Virus record (IMG/VR): IMGVR_UViG_3300050821_006085
Location: 1 to 36,691 of that record
Origin: a virus
Reading direction: 5' to 3' (one strand)
DNA: 36,691 bases
Both the position numbers and the translations under genes were made by a program. Under the pieces are notes generated by a model. That model did not search any database. It was not told the origin of the DNA and worked only from the letters and a program-made list of their open reading frames with translations. Below are positions 22,059 through 30,952 of this stretch, piece after piece (positions within the stretch are counted from its first letter, which is position 1; each line of letters begins with the position of its first letter).

Positions 22059-23071
22059 TAGCGCGGCACCCTGTACGAACGGAATGCACTGAGCATCAAG
22101 CAAAGCGTGTGGAACACCTCACTCGTCGGCTCGACCGCTACAATGGTTCTGTTTTCCCAGAAATGGTTCGCTAAGAACATCACGGCCATCTGGAGTCGCG
22201 CGTTGACGCTCGCGGGCGCAGAGGTGTTGCCTGCCCAGTATTGAATCTGGATACAGTCTTGACGCCTATCTGTGAGAGGCCACCAATTTCCTACCACCAA
22301 GCCGATCTTGTCATCGAGAACGAAGTAGTTCGTCGAGTTCCACGTACACAAAACGCCCATCTGATCGTAGTACTGAACGACGACTGGGTTCGTGACGAGT
22401 TGTGCCGTTCCCGTGTCAGACGCATTCGTGTAGCTCTGCGGGACTACTTGTCCGTTGCTGCCAGTCGTGTAGAAGTTGTTCCACACGGCAGTGAACTGCG
22501 TGCCGGATGCTGTGGCGACAGTAAGCAGAGCGCCGTTCAGAAAAGGCACGGTGCTAGGTGTCGTTTGCGGATTCGCTGTGTTTCCCTCTGCTGTACCGGC
22601 GAGCACAACCACATCGCCTTCATCAAACTCGTTCTCGCAAGTCACCGTGACAACGTTACCAGCAACAGAAATAGCTGTGATGTTAGCTGGCGTGCCGGTC
22701 AGTGTCGGAACCTGCACAGGACGGCGCACCAGCTCGATAGAGTCTTTCGTCGGAAATCCCCACCACCACCACGGAGTGATCGCGAACGCGTAAGAGAGTT
22801 CATACTGCAAGAAGTTCCTTGGGTCCTGAGTGTTGGGGAAGAAGTCGAGCGTCAGCAGCACCTGCTCAAGTTCACAAGCAGTTTGCGCCATGATTTCAAC
22901 TTGCTCTGTGGCCGCTTCGATAAACACTTCGAGCAACGCGTAATCATCAGTCTGCGTGGCAGGCGAGCTGCCAGTGACATATTCCTGTGGAACATCGAAG
23001 CGGCCGAATGCAGCGAGGCGCTCGGGCGTGATGACTGGTTGCGTTCTCGGAGTTAGGATCTTCTGGTACAC
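22058..23071 (-). CDS. gp6-like head-tail connector with an inserted beta domain (337 aa)
   Basis: The first 120 residues (TPERLAAFGRFDVP, LLEVFIEAATEQVEIMAQTAC, LDFFPNTQDPRNFL) and the last 65 (RQDCIQIQYWAGNTS, VNARLQMAVMFLANHFWENR) look like HK97 gp6-type adaptors, usually about 110-200 aa. Between about 120 and 240 lies a Thr/Val-rich segment with PANITAISVAGNVVTVTCEN and VVVLAGTAEGN, an immunoglobulin-like beta domain. The protein is thus an adaptor with a surface decoration domain. The start codon is GTG and overlaps nothing; 3 bp separate it from the protease stop. Confidence 0.8.
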   Translation of the reverse strand: MYQKILTPRTQPVITPERLAAFGRFDVPQEYVTGSSPATQTDDYALLEVFIEAATEQVEIMAQTACELEQVLLTLDFFPNTQDPRNFLQYELSYAFAITPWWWWGFPTKDSIELVRRPVQVPTLTGTPANITAISVAGNVVTVTCENEFDEGDVVVLAGTAEGNTANPQTTPSTVPFLNGALLTVATASGTQFTAVWNNFYTTGSNGQVVPQSYTNASDTGTAQLVTNPVVVQYYDQMGVLCTWNSTNYFVLDDKIGLVVGNWWPLTDRRQDCIQIQYWAGNTSAPASVNARLQMAVMFLANHFWENRTIVAVEPTSEVFHTLCLMLSAFRSYRVPR

Positions 23072-23074
23072 GGG

Positions 23075-24022
23075 TTACTTCCTCTTTTCGATCTGAATCT
23101 GCTTCATGCGGATCGAGTAGTCCACTTCATTCTTCGCCTTACCGCGCTGAGACACGTCGATGCCGTGCTCTTTGCAAAGACGAAGCAGCTTCGCGTAAGC
23201 CTCTGGTTTGTGAGACTCAGGAATAACTTCATCCTGATCGAATCGCGCCAGAGCATCACGCAAGTGAGACTTGGTTTTCTCATCGGTCGAGAAGTGCCAC
23301 GGCAACGACCACGTGTCTGTCTTGTCGGGATCGCCAACGTAAATGAAGTCGCCAGCAGTCAAGTGCTCGCTGTCAACTTCCTTCGTCTTGGCTTGCGCTC
23401 TCAGCTCTTCAGGAATGTTCTTGAACTGAAACGCTGACAGGTCGAAAGCGTTGCTGACCTTCTTTCCGTCTGAGACTTCAGTAGCGAATCCAGTCTTCAC
23501 TGCCTCTTTTGCAGACATCCAAGTCTCAGCGTTCATCATGTCAACGACGGACTTCTTGCTGTTCTTGGTGCGCTCGACATAGATGTCAGCGATAGAGGCG
23601 CTGACCTGATCGAGCGTATCTGCGAACTCGCGCACGGCTTTAGCGTCGCCCATAGCCATGCCCTGAGCAGGGTGAATCATCATCATTGATCCTGTGCCCA
23701 TGCAGATAGTGTCGCCAGCCATTGCAACGAGACTGGCAGCGGAAGCGGCGAGACCGTCAACGTAGACGTTCACAGGCTTGCCGTGATTCTTGAGCACGTT
23801 GTAAATAGCAACGCCCTCGAAAGCATCTCCGCCCGGAGAGTTGATGCGCAGCGTCACGCTGTCGTGAGATCCAGCTTGAGCGATGGCATCAGACACAGCC
23901 GAAGCCGTGATGCCGTCACCGAAGAAGTCGGCGCCAATCACGTCGTAGACTTCGAGTGTCAGTACATTTGCTGTTTGCGCCGCATTGAAGAAGCGACGTG
24001 CGTCTTTAGAATTGACCTTCAC
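23075..24022 (-). CDS. ClpP-type capsid maturation protease (315 aa)
   Basis: Ser peptidase S14/S49-like prohead protease: INSPGGDAFEGVAIYNVL (60-77), catalytic S94 in GLAASAASLVAMAG, H117 in MMMIHPAQ, and WMSAKEAVKTGFATEV further on. The C-terminal 110 residues (DFIYVGDPDKTDTWSLP ... AYAKLLRLCKEHGID) form an extension seen in some phage proteases, perhaps a scaffold. It should cleave the capsid delta domain, although the capsid gene lies far upstream. Overlaps the portal gene by 4 nt. Confidence 0.92.
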   Translation of the reverse strand: MKVNSKDARRFFNAAQTANVLTLEVYDVIGADFFGDGITASAVSDAIAQAGSHDSVTLRINSPGGDAFEGVAIYNVLKNHGKPVNVYVDGLAASAASLVAMAGDTICMGTGSMMMIHPAQGMAMGDAKAVREFADTLDQVSASIADIYVERTKNSKKSVVDMMNAETWMSAKEAVKTGFATEVSDGKKVSNAFDLSAFQFKNIPEELRAQAKTKEVDSEHLTAGDFIYVGDPDKTDTWSLPWHFSTDEKTKSHLRDALARFDQDEVIPESHKPEAYAKLLRLCKEHGIDVSQRGKAKNEVDYSIRMKQIQIEKRK

Positions 24023-25671
24023 TGTTGTTCACCGAGCGCCAGCTTGACTAGCGCTGCGCGCCTTTCTTCTTTGGTAGAAAATGTAGTAGTGCAAACTTCC
24101 TGTGCGTCTTCGAGCGAGACACTCATTACCTCTGCAACGAATTTCGCTTCGAGCGCGCCGGACTTCTCAAACTTCCGCTCACAGCGCTCAGCGAGGCTAT
24201 TAGCGATAGCAGACAACCGAGCTTTTACTTTGCTGGCAGCAGTCTTCGCTTCATTCCCGTCAGCATCACTAGAGCCACCTTCAGCGTCAGGCTCCATTCC
24301 TGTTGCTGGTTTCGGAGGAGCAGCATCAGTTCCGGCTGACTCTGGCGGTTTCTGCCCAGGTATGAACCACTCTTGGTTCTCAATGTCGAAAATGCACGAG
24401 TTGGCTGCCGCGACTAGGACATCTCCGCCCTCAACGTAGTCGCGATCCTCAATGGCACGCGCTTCGTTTGGCGTCATCTGCATTGAGTTGATCAATGAAG
24501 CGTTCGTCTTAGCTCTCTCATCAGGAGAACCGCGCAGAATGATGTCAGCATTGTGCTTGGCGTATTTCTTCCCGCGATCCGCTTTCTGAATCAGGTCGCG
24601 CGTGATCGTCTGCTCGAATGCTGTCGTGTAAGGCAGCAAGCTCGTGTTGAAATACTCATCGAGAAACGCTGAACTTGAGGCGTATGTGCTGTTCTGCGCG
24701 CCAAGGCCCAACTTCACGACTAGCGGAGCGCCGCCGAATAAGCGCGCGACCGTTTCTTCGTTCCATTTGCGCGACTCAAGTAACTGAGACTCTTGCGCAT
24801 TGAAGGTCATCTTTTGCCACGTGCCCCCGTGAGGGATGATCGTGAACTTTCCGGCATTCTGAGAACCGCTGAAATCTTTCTTCAGACGATCAACGACGTT
24901 TTGCGCCTGTGCTTCGTCTGGCCCGCCGTCAACAGGGAACGAGATGAACCCGCCCATGCCCAAGCCGTTTGCAAATTGCCGACCGGCAGTTTCTTCAGCC
25001 GCAATCAATACGCTGATTGCTTCTTTGCCAAGCGCGATCAGTGACGCGCCTTCTACTCCAATGCCTTCGATGTTGTGTGACGTGACGTGCCAGAGATCGT
25101 CTTGATAAAACTTCTGGACGACTGAGTGACCGTCCATGTAGTGCCAGCAGAGAACGGGCACTACTTTGCCTGTTCGAACATCCCGCTGTGGGTTTGTGCC
25201 GCCGGTGTAATCCCACTTGATATCCATGTTCCAAGCATTCAGGGGGACAAGCTCGACGACATCGCCTTTTTGATCTGTGATCTTCTGGCAGTAGCAAGCG
25301 CCTTTCATGATCAACTGCGACGCGAGAAACCAGCGGAGTTGATAGCTCGTCTGCCAGCGGTTAGGGACATCTTTCAAAAGTGAATAGAGAGGATCATTGA
25401 TTGCTGGTGAGGTCCGTTGATGCCCACCCACAACAGTGGTCTCGCGCAGAACCAGCGGCATCTTAGCGATGTCGTTGGCGAGCACTTTCACAGAAGACAG
25501 GACCGCTGCGACGCGAATTGCGGTCGCTCTGGTGACAGGTTTACCGGCAGAGGCGGGAAATCCAAGGAGAGCTTGCACCAAATCAGCCGATGGAGCAGCG
25601 AGCGTGCTTGCGCCAGAGTTGCGAAACGCATGAGATGGCGGAGTGTTCAGATTAAGCGCAGTTAAAGGCAT
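24019..25671 (-). CDS. Portal protein, HK97 gp3-type (550 aa)
   Basis: FPASAGKPVTRATAIRVAAVLSSVKVLANDIAKMPLVL (split over residues 34-71) is the classic N-terminal portal signature. Further on come LYSLLKDVPNRWQTSYQLRWFLASQLIMKG, and NEARAIEDRDYVEGGDVLVAAAN near 410. The last 120 residues are Ala/Glu/Lys-rich and probably interior. It forms the dodecameric DNA channel. Overlaps the HTH gene by 10 nt. Confidence 0.93.
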   Translation of the reverse strand: MPLTALNLNTPPSHAFRNSGASTLAAPSADLVQALLGFPASAGKPVTRATAIRVAAVLSSVKVLANDIAKMPLVLRETTVVGGHQRTSPAINDPLYSLLKDVPNRWQTSYQLRWFLASQLIMKGACYCQKITDQKGDVVELVPLNAWNMDIKWDYTGGTNPQRDVRTGKVVPVLCWHYMDGHSVVQKFYQDDLWHVTSHNIEGIGVEGASLIALGKEAISVLIAAEETAGRQFANGLGMGGFISFPVDGGPDEAQAQNVVDRLKKDFSGSQNAGKFTIIPHGGTWQKMTFNAQESQLLESRKWNEETVARLFGGAPLVVKLGLGAQNSTYASSSAFLDEYFNTSLLPYTTAFEQTITRDLIQKADRGKKYAKHNADIILRGSPDERAKTNASLINSMQMTPNEARAIEDRDYVEGGDVLVAAANSCIFDIENQEWFIPGQKPPESAGTDAAPPKPATGMEPDAEGGSSDADGNEAKTAASKVKARLSAIANSLAERCERKFEKSGALEAKFVAEVMSVSLEDAQEVCTTTFSTKEERRAALVKLALGEQQ

Positions 25672-26153
25672 GCATCCTCAGTCAATGGACTCTCGGACTT
25701 TGTGGGCGGTAAGTAGCGCTCGATGGAGTGCTGCTCCCTAAATATCGGCTCAATAACCCCTTCGGACTCATCTAACAGAGTCGCGCTCTCATCCTGAAGA
25801 GCTTGCTGAAGCGGGTCATACCCATACAAAAGGCGTTGTCTTCCGAGCTTTTCGCCGCGAGACATTCCGCAGCCGAGCTGTTGCAGATATCTGTCCCAGA
25901 AGCAGTACAGAACCTCCGCTGATTGCACCGGACACGCTCTTCCGAAGCGGTCAAAACGTGTGCCCTTGGGCCACAGCGTTGCTTTGCGCTGCACTCCACG
26001 ATGTGTATTTGTCAAACCGACGCGACGCAGAATCCTGCCGACAGAGCCCTGCGTGATGCTGAAGACGCGGCCAATCTCCGTTTGAGTAGCCTCTGGGTGC
26101 TGCTGCGCGTAATGCTCGACTGCTTGATGCGACACTTTCCTTGCTCTTGCCAT
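25662..26153 (-). CDS. Helix-turn-helix protein between TerL and portal (163 aa)
   Basis: The N-terminal domain reads VEHYAQQHPEATQTEIGRVFSITQGSVGRILRRVGLT, a clear HTH of the sigma-region-4/resolvase type (residues 12-48). The remaining 110 residues hold conserved-looking CWD, LYGYDPLQQAL and acidic segments, with no family I can name. A DNA-binding packaging partner is possible, because small terminases also use N-terminal HTHs. Yet a P27-like TerS already lies at 29415. Its leader contains class 1 repeat copy A. Confidence 0.75.
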   Translation of the reverse strand: MARARKVSHQAVEHYAQQHPEATQTEIGRVFSITQGSVGRILRRVGLTNTHRGVQRKATLWPKGTRFDRFGRACPVQSAEVLYCFWDRYLQQLGCGMSRGEKLGRQRLLYGYDPLQQALQDESATLLDESEGVIEPIFREQHSIERYLPPTKSESPLTEDACL

Positions 26154-26161
26154 ATAGAACT

Positions 26162-26189
26162 CTCCTCATGATTACGAAAAAGATGTGAC
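26162..26189 (-). repeat. Leader repeat class 1, copy A
   Basis: GTCACA, 10 nt, then AATCATGAGGAG; the 12-nt block is identical to copy B at 32958. The ATG of the HTH gene follows after 8 nt. Confidence 0.65.
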
Positions 26190-26191
26190 AG

Positions 26192-27925
26192 CTACTGCGA
26201 TGTGACTACGAAGAAGGGCTTCTTCACCGTGACTTGGTTCTCAGGAGCAGTTGCGCGAGCGAGCGCCATGATGAGCGAAGCAGGTCCGTCGATCTTGTCG
26301 CGTTTGCGATCACGCGACGGCTTAACGAAGTTCGTTCCCGACTGCGTGTTCCATCGCAGATTCGCCATCTGCCAGCGCATCACGGGGTTACGCGTGTGAG
26401 CAAACTCAGAGCGCAAAACTTTCCGCATCAATTCCTGACACGGCGCATTCATGCGAAGATGCGACTGCGGAAAAGGAACGAACTTCTCCATCGGAAACTT
26501 CGCTTCGCCCAGCATGCGGATAAGTTCGGAACTCCACGCGTCGTCGTAAGCAATTTCTTTCAGGTTGAATTGCTTATTTATGTCGGCGATCTGCTCCGCG
26601 ATGTAGCGCACGTCAGTGAGATTGCCTGGGGTTGGTACGATGACGCCGTCATCGCGCCACACATCGTATGGAACGCGATCACGCTTTACGCGATCTGCAA
26701 TGTTGTCAGCAGGGCACCAGAAGAATTCAAGAACGTTCCACTTCTCGGCAGACGTTAGCGGTGGGAAGAGCAGCACCAGAGCAGACGTGTCGAGCTTCGG
26801 CGCTAAGTCAATGCCACCGAAACACAAACGACCGGCTAGCTGTTCGAGAGCTTCTTTGCGCAGACGCTTCGCGTCGGGATGCGTTGCTATGTCTTCTCTG
26901 CAACACGCATCCCACTTCTCGATTTCAATCGCGGGATCCGCTGACTCGGATGACCAGATGTTCAACGCAAAGCGCTTGAACTCGCCAAGACTTGTTGGTT
27001 TTCCTTGGGCTTCGTTGAACTCCTTCAGGATCTTCTCTTCATCGAAGAGGTAGTCCATCGAAGGATTGGATTTGACCCAGTTCTTCGGGTCTTTCCAATC
27101 GTCTTTCGAATCCATGCAAAAGATGAATGGCGCGAACTCGTCGTCAATGACGTGCTCGTCCAAAATCTTTGTCCCGTACTCGCGCTCTGACCAGCACAGC
27201 GAGGTTCCGTCCGCTGAAGCACCAGCGGTTGTTGTTTCGATCATCAGCGGCTGTTTGCGAGTACGACCACCGTAGCGAAGAATGCTGTAGAGACCGGAGC
27301 CGCTTTTCCAGCGGTGGAGTTCATCAAGTATCGAGCAGCTCACCATCGCGCCATCTTCAGAGCCTGCTTCGCGCGACATCTTGCTCGCGCGCCCCAAGTC
27401 ATCTGTGTAGAGAGCGAGAATGTGCGGATCATTTCCCGCTTGGTGAATTACGCTCTTGAGTTCTGGACTCCGAGCAACGAGAGCTGCTGCTTGTTTGAAA
27501 CAGGTGTCCGCTTGCTTCGCCGTGGTAGCAGCAATGAACACGCGAGCAGAGCGCTCATTGTCTGCGATGAGATGGTAGGGAACTAGAGCAGCAGCGAGCG
27601 CTGTCTTTCCGTTTTTCTTTGCGATCTCAAGGTACACGCGGCGAAAACGTCGCGTGTGATCTGCTGTTCTCTTCCAGCCGTAAGCGATGCCGAGCATCAC
27701 TCGCTGCCACCACATGCAAACCATCAAGTCTTCAGACTCAGGTGGAATGCAGAACATCTCGATAAAGTCGATGACGCGCTGGCCTTCTTCTGGATCAAAG
27801 TAGAAGCCGCGCTCATGCGCGTGCTCTAAGTCGCGCAAGTGGCGCGCGATTGCCTTTTGGATCCACGGACCGACGACGATCTTTCCAGAAGCAATGTCTT
27901 GGATGTCCTGCTCGAACTGAAGCAT
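26192..27925 (-). CDS. Terminase large subunit (577 aa)
   Basis: ATPase domain: EIAKKNGKTAL (Walker A, about 100-110), CSILDELHRW (Walker B with catalytic Glu, about 197-206) and TTTAGA (coupling motif, about 231-236). Nuclease domain: FGGIDLAPKLDTSAL (D373) and EIAYDDAWSSEL (D461). These fit a terminase-1 large subunit of the kind paired with P27-like TerS and HK97-type portals. It drives DNA packaging and cuts concatemers. The leader contains class 1 repeat copy C. Confidence 0.95.
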   Translation of the reverse strand: MLQFEQDIQDIASGKIVVGPWIQKAIARHLRDLEHAHERGFYFDPEEGQRVIDFIEMFCIPPESEDLMVCMWWQRVMLGIAYGWKRTADHTRRFRRVYLEIAKKNGKTALAAALVPYHLIADNERSARVFIAATTAKQADTCFKQAAALVARSPELKSVIHQAGNDPHILALYTDDLGRASKMSREAGSEDGAMVSCSILDELHRWKSGSGLYSILRYGGRTRKQPLMIETTTAGASADGTSLCWSEREYGTKILDEHVIDDEFAPFIFCMDSKDDWKDPKNWVKSNPSMDYLFDEEKILKEFNEAQGKPTSLGEFKRFALNIWSSESADPAIEIEKWDACCREDIATHPDAKRLRKEALEQLAGRLCFGGIDLAPKLDTSALVLLFPPLTSAEKWNVLEFFWCPADNIADRVKRDRVPYDVWRDDGVIVPTPGNLTDVRYIAEQIADINKQFNLKEIAYDDAWSSELIRMLGEAKFPMEKFVPFPQSHLRMNAPCQELMRKVLRSEFAHTRNPVMRWQMANLRWNTQSGTNFVKPSRDRKRDKIDGPASLIMALARATAPENQVTVKKPFFVVTSQ

Positions 27926-27934
27926 TTAACGTCT

Positions 27935-27962
27935 CTCCCTGCTATCTCTGGGAATCTGTGAC
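27935..27962 (-). repeat. Leader repeat class 1, copy C (before TerL)
   Basis: GTCACAGATTC begins the element, as in copy B, and a block ending CAGGGAG follows at the same spacing. It lies just downstream of the capsid terminator, so it could start a new transcript. Confidence 0.6.
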
Positions 27963-27985
27963 GGGGTCTTTTGCCCTACAAAAGC

Positions 27986-28018
27986 AAAAAGCCCCAAGCA
28001 GGTTTGCTTGAGGCTTTT
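27986..28018 (-). terminator. Rho-independent terminator between capsid and TerL genes
   Basis: Stem GCCTCAAGCA/TGCTTGGGGC (28014-28005 and 28000-27991 on the - strand) with a 4-nt loop and one wobble, followed by TTTTT (27990-27986). The opposite strand also ends in TTTT, so it may work both ways. It isolates the capsid gene from the TerL unit. Confidence 0.9.
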
Positions 28019-28044
28019 GTGACAACAGGCAGGAGAGTTACCTG

Positions 28045-29292
28045 TTAGCCATTTGTGTTCAACTGCATCACTGCTTCAGAAAGAACGACGCGCTGGTCAG
28101 TTCGGCGGTAACCGAGAATGACAGTCTGTCCATTCAGAGCAGCAACTTGGTCGAGGACCTTGATGCGGATATTACTGTCGCCACGGTCGCCGATCACTGC
28201 CCCAGCATTGAAGTCACCGAAAAGCCACGCACCTTCGGTAGAAGGAGACGAGACATAGACGGGCATCTCGGCCGAAAACTTGACAGGATAGCCGAGCAGG
28301 AACCAATCGCGCCCTTGCTGGACCATGTACGTCTGGAACTGAGAAGCGGCAACCTGCGCCTTGTACAGGCGGATAAATTCTTGGCGGTTGACGAGCCAAG
28401 AAGCATTTCCGTAGTACGCAGCATTCAGAGCGCCGGTCGTGTCCAGAATCGGATTGATGCCGAGCGTTGCAGCGCCACCAGAAATGCTGGCGCCAGTCGC
28501 GGTCGTGAAGTTGCCCAGATAGCCTTGCGCCTGACCAGTGCCAGAACCGTTGACGAAGAGATATTCCTCTTCAACGCGGATGATGCGGGCAAGTTCCTGA
28601 GTGATGAAGTCAGCGCAGGCTTTGCTGTCTTGCAGCAATTCCCAGGACGCATAAATCGAGTCGCCGACGTTGTAAGCCGACAGTTTCGTGGTTGCGAACT
28701 GGGGAACGTTGGTCGCGAATGCGTTCGTGCCGGAGTTGTTCGACTCCGCCTTGACCGCAGCAGTTGCCTTAGCAGACTGATAGGGCAAATTCAGGTCCAT
28801 CTCGGTCGTGATGACTTTGCTCAAACTGCGAGCAGAGCACTCAACGATTGCCAGATTCGGAATGCTGGGATCAGTCTGGATAGGAACCAGAGCCGAACCG
28901 TCAGCAGTTGTGCCGCCTTCACCCAATGCAGCATTGACGAAGCGGTCGAAACCAGCTTTGCCGCCCTTCAGAGAAGCCCAGAGTCCATCTGCATACTCAG
29001 GCTGAATGGAAGTAGCGTGCCGGTAACCACCAAGCGCGAAGAACTTCTTTGCAGCCGCATCCGCAGAAATCACGGCGGACTGACGCGGGGTGCCAACTTC
29101 ATTGCGCCCCTTGCTGATGGCCGAAAACCGAGCGATGTTTGTGTTGATTTGATCGAGTTCAGCAGTCAGATTAGTAAACTGCGCTTCCTCGGTGGCAGTC
29201 AACGCCACTTTGGACTCGGTCGCTTTCTTGAGCATGAGTTCCTGTTGATCCAGAATCTCGCTCTTGCGTTTGTTCAGTACGGTGCTGTCCAT
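28045..29292 (-). CDS. Major capsid protein, HK97 fold (415 aa)
   Basis: The N-terminal 65 residues form a charged coiled coil (ILDQQELMLKKATESKVALTATEEAQF), the delta/scaffold domain removed by the protease. Then comes the HK97-type core: VPIQTDPSIPNLAIVECSARSLSKVITTEMDLNLP, ASWELLQDSKACADFITQELARIIRVEEEYLFVNGSGTGQAQGYLG and a late YVSSPSTEGAWLFGDFNAGAVIGDR. AAGGA lies about 11 nt before the ATG. Its place upstream of TerL, rather than after the protease, is unusual. Its own terminator follows. Confidence 0.93.
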   Translation of the reverse strand: MDSTVLNKRKSEILDQQELMLKKATESKVALTATEEAQFTNLTAELDQINTNIARFSAISKGRNEVGTPRQSAVISADAAAKKFFALGGYRHATSIQPEYADGLWASLKGGKAGFDRFVNAALGEGGTTADGSALVPIQTDPSIPNLAIVECSARSLSKVITTEMDLNLPYQSAKATAAVKAESNNSGTNAFATNVPQFATTKLSAYNVGDSIYASWELLQDSKACADFITQELARIIRVEEEYLFVNGSGTGQAQGYLGNFTTATGASISGGAATLGINPILDTTGALNAAYYGNASWLVNRQEFIRLYKAQVAASQFQTYMVQQGRDWFLLGYPVKFSAEMPVYVSSPSTEGAWLFGDFNAGAVIGDRGDSNIRIKVLDQVAALNGQTVILGYRRTDQRVVLSEAVMQLNTNG

Positions 29293-29414
29293 GATGTGTG
29301 AGTTCCTTATGTGCCCCTGTTTTCGGATCGACGGACACGAATTCAGTCAGGCAGCCCCTTCATCGGAAACGGCCTCATATATCGGTCCAGTAATCTTTTC
29401 GAGTAAGCGCTGGC

Positions 29415-29867
29415 CTAATTGACGGTTTCGGGCGGAGTGATCGACTCGGCTGTGGGCTGCGGAACTGGAACAGAAGGTGCAGAACGCTTGAGAAACTTAT
29501 CGAGCTTCGACTCTTTCGGCTTTTCTACCGCAACCTTGCTGCGATCTGCCGGATTCATGGCGAAGCGACTAGTGAGCGCAATAAGCGATGAGACTTCTGA
29601 GCGATTTATCGTGTCGTCCCGCATCTTGCAAACCAGACGAACTAATAGCTCAAAAGCTGTGCGATCAGATTCGAAGCAAACCCCCGGCAGCATTTGCTTG
29701 CGCAGCTCGCGCCAGATTCGTTTCTGGTCCACGCTCAAATATGAGGGCGGATTCCCGAGCGGTTTCTTGCCGTCAGTCTCCGGCTCATTTTCACGAGCGC
29801 GTTCTGGATGGCGCATGAATGACCCTTGCGCGTCGAGAATAGCAGTGGGCTTTCTAATCTGGGGCAT
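29415..29867 (-). CDS. Terminase small subunit, P27-like (150 aa)
   Basis: ENEPETDGKKPLGNPPSYLSVDQKRIWRELRKQML (about 27-60) and SDRTAFELLVRLVCKMRDD (about 67-85) match the P27 small terminase pattern (proline-containing linker, then W-x-x-L helix and D-R-x-A helix). It recognises phage DNA for packaging. The C-terminus is Pro/Ser-rich. AGGAG lies about 11 nt before the ATG, and class 2 leader repeat copy 4 lies above it. Confidence 0.82.
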   Translation of the reverse strand: MPQIRKPTAILDAQGSFMRHPERARENEPETDGKKPLGNPPSYLSVDQKRIWRELRKQMLPGVCFESDRTAFELLVRLVCKMRDDTINRSEVSSLIALTSRFAMNPADRSKVAVEKPKESKLDKFLKRSAPSVPVPQPTAESITPPETVN

Positions 29868-29891
29868 GACGCCTGGCTCTCCTACTGTAAT

Positions 29892-29905
29892 GGCTCAAAA
29901 ATCAC
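29892..29905 (-). repeat. Leader repeat class 2, copy 4 (partial)
   Basis: Reads TTTTTGAGCC on the - strand, the core shared by all copies, about 24 nt before the TerS start. Confidence 0.45.
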
Positions 29906-30140
29906 GTCAGGACCTAGGACGGAAACGGCTCTTGAAGTGGAGTTATGTGCAAAAACCGGGCGCGTCGGTCTTCGCAGGTGATCAATGAGGAGATTAGGAG
30001 CGGCACGAGGCGTCGATTTTACGGTCTGGGGTGGCTGCGCGGGGTCACACAGCTTCAGGATAGTTTCCACGCAGCCAAGAGCTTCCTATTGAGAGGGCTC
30101 GTGCTTCTGCTGCTGCATCTAAGTGCTTGACGCTGACAGT

Positions 30141-30815
30141 CTAGTCGGTCATTGCGATATACAGCGGTGTTGCGAGCAATACGTTCTTTTGAGGACTCGC
30201 AGGAGTGGGTCGGTAATCCTTGCAAAAGGCGAGCTGTCTTGCCAAAAACTCTAGTCGTTGTGAACGTAGACTTTGTACTGCTAGGTCGTACACGGCATCG
30301 TACATCCGTCGAGCTACAAGCGGAGTCTCGTTCAGCCTTGCTGATGCTCTAAGCCACTTAGTGATCGCATGCAGTGTGGATCTGCTAAAGCTATCTGGCA
30401 GCCCCTCAGAGCCAAGCAGATGTTTTGATGAACCTGCAAGCCCAAACATTGTGCGAGCCGTCTGTCCGCTGAAGTACACTCCAGAGCCGTCACCCGCCTC
30501 AGCTTCAGTCTCCATGTCAACAGCTTCTAGCGCCAGGGTGTCGTAGATATATGACTGCGGCGCATCGACGGAGCCGACAGGGCCGTTATCTCGAATGAAC
30601 GACACTACTGCTTCAAGTCTTGTAATCCGATTATCCTCTGTCTCGCTTTCTGATTGTCGCTCGGCTTTTAGAACCTTCAGATCCAATCCGAAGGTAACGG
30701 CCGTCTTCTTTTTTACGTCGTGTGGAATTTGTGGGAGCAGCATGTCCACTTTGGCATCCGAGATGTAGAGGTAGTATTTCAAGGCATTTCTTCCCGGTCT
30801 TGAGTATTGTGCCAC
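30141..30815 (-). CDS. DUF7019-like protein (up to 224 aa)
   Basis: KYYLYISDAKVDMLLPQIP at residues 13-31 is the family's hallmark as I know it. VVSFIRDNGPVGSVDAP and GVYFSGQTARTMFGLAGSSKHLLG follow, also typical. No function is established. The frame is open from a GTG at 30815. A TTG at 30782, which yields MKYYLYISDAK and has GGAAG upstream, fits the family start better, and a CACAAT -10-like box would then lie above it. It is a single gene between TerS and the iteron region, apparently a moron with its own promoter. Confidence 0.72.
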   Translation of the reverse strand: MAQYSRPGRNALKYYLYISDAKVDMLLPQIPHDVKKKTAVTFGLDLKVLKAERQSESETEDNRITRLEAVVSFIRDNGPVGSVDAPQSYIYDTLALEAVDMETEAEAGDGSGVYFSGQTARTMFGLAGSSKHLLGSEGLPDSFSRSTLHAITKWLRASARLNETPLVARRMYDAVYDLAVQSLRSQRLEFLARQLAFCKDYRPTPASPQKNVLLATPLYIAMTD

Positions 30816-30952
30816 AGCTTTGCGCTTGCCGTGACAATTTCCGCGCTTTGGTCGTTCATAAAGCGAACGGGCGGATAGTTGGACGCTATCTGACTGTCTG
30901 TCTGCTCTTCATCTTATCTGAATCTAATCTACATCTACTCTTATTGGTACCG

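Noticed and set aside
22241-23056. Open frame of 271 codons on the + strand
   Set aside because: Antisense to the connector gene; Arg/Cys/His-rich shadow composition with no domain.
25662-26153. HTH gene as the small terminase
   Set aside because: It follows TerL instead of preceding it, and a better P27-like TerS lies at 29415. A packaging role remains possible.
28147-29301. Open frame of 384 codons on the + strand
   Set aside because: It lies wholly antisense to the major capsid gene, has no SD or recognisable domain, and follows from the capsid gene's codon use.
29882-30070. 62-codon - strand frame upstream of TerS
   Set aside because: Starts with GTG without SD, Pro-rich, and ends within the class 2 leader repeat. 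The 270-bp gap 29868-30140 otherwise shows no gene to me.
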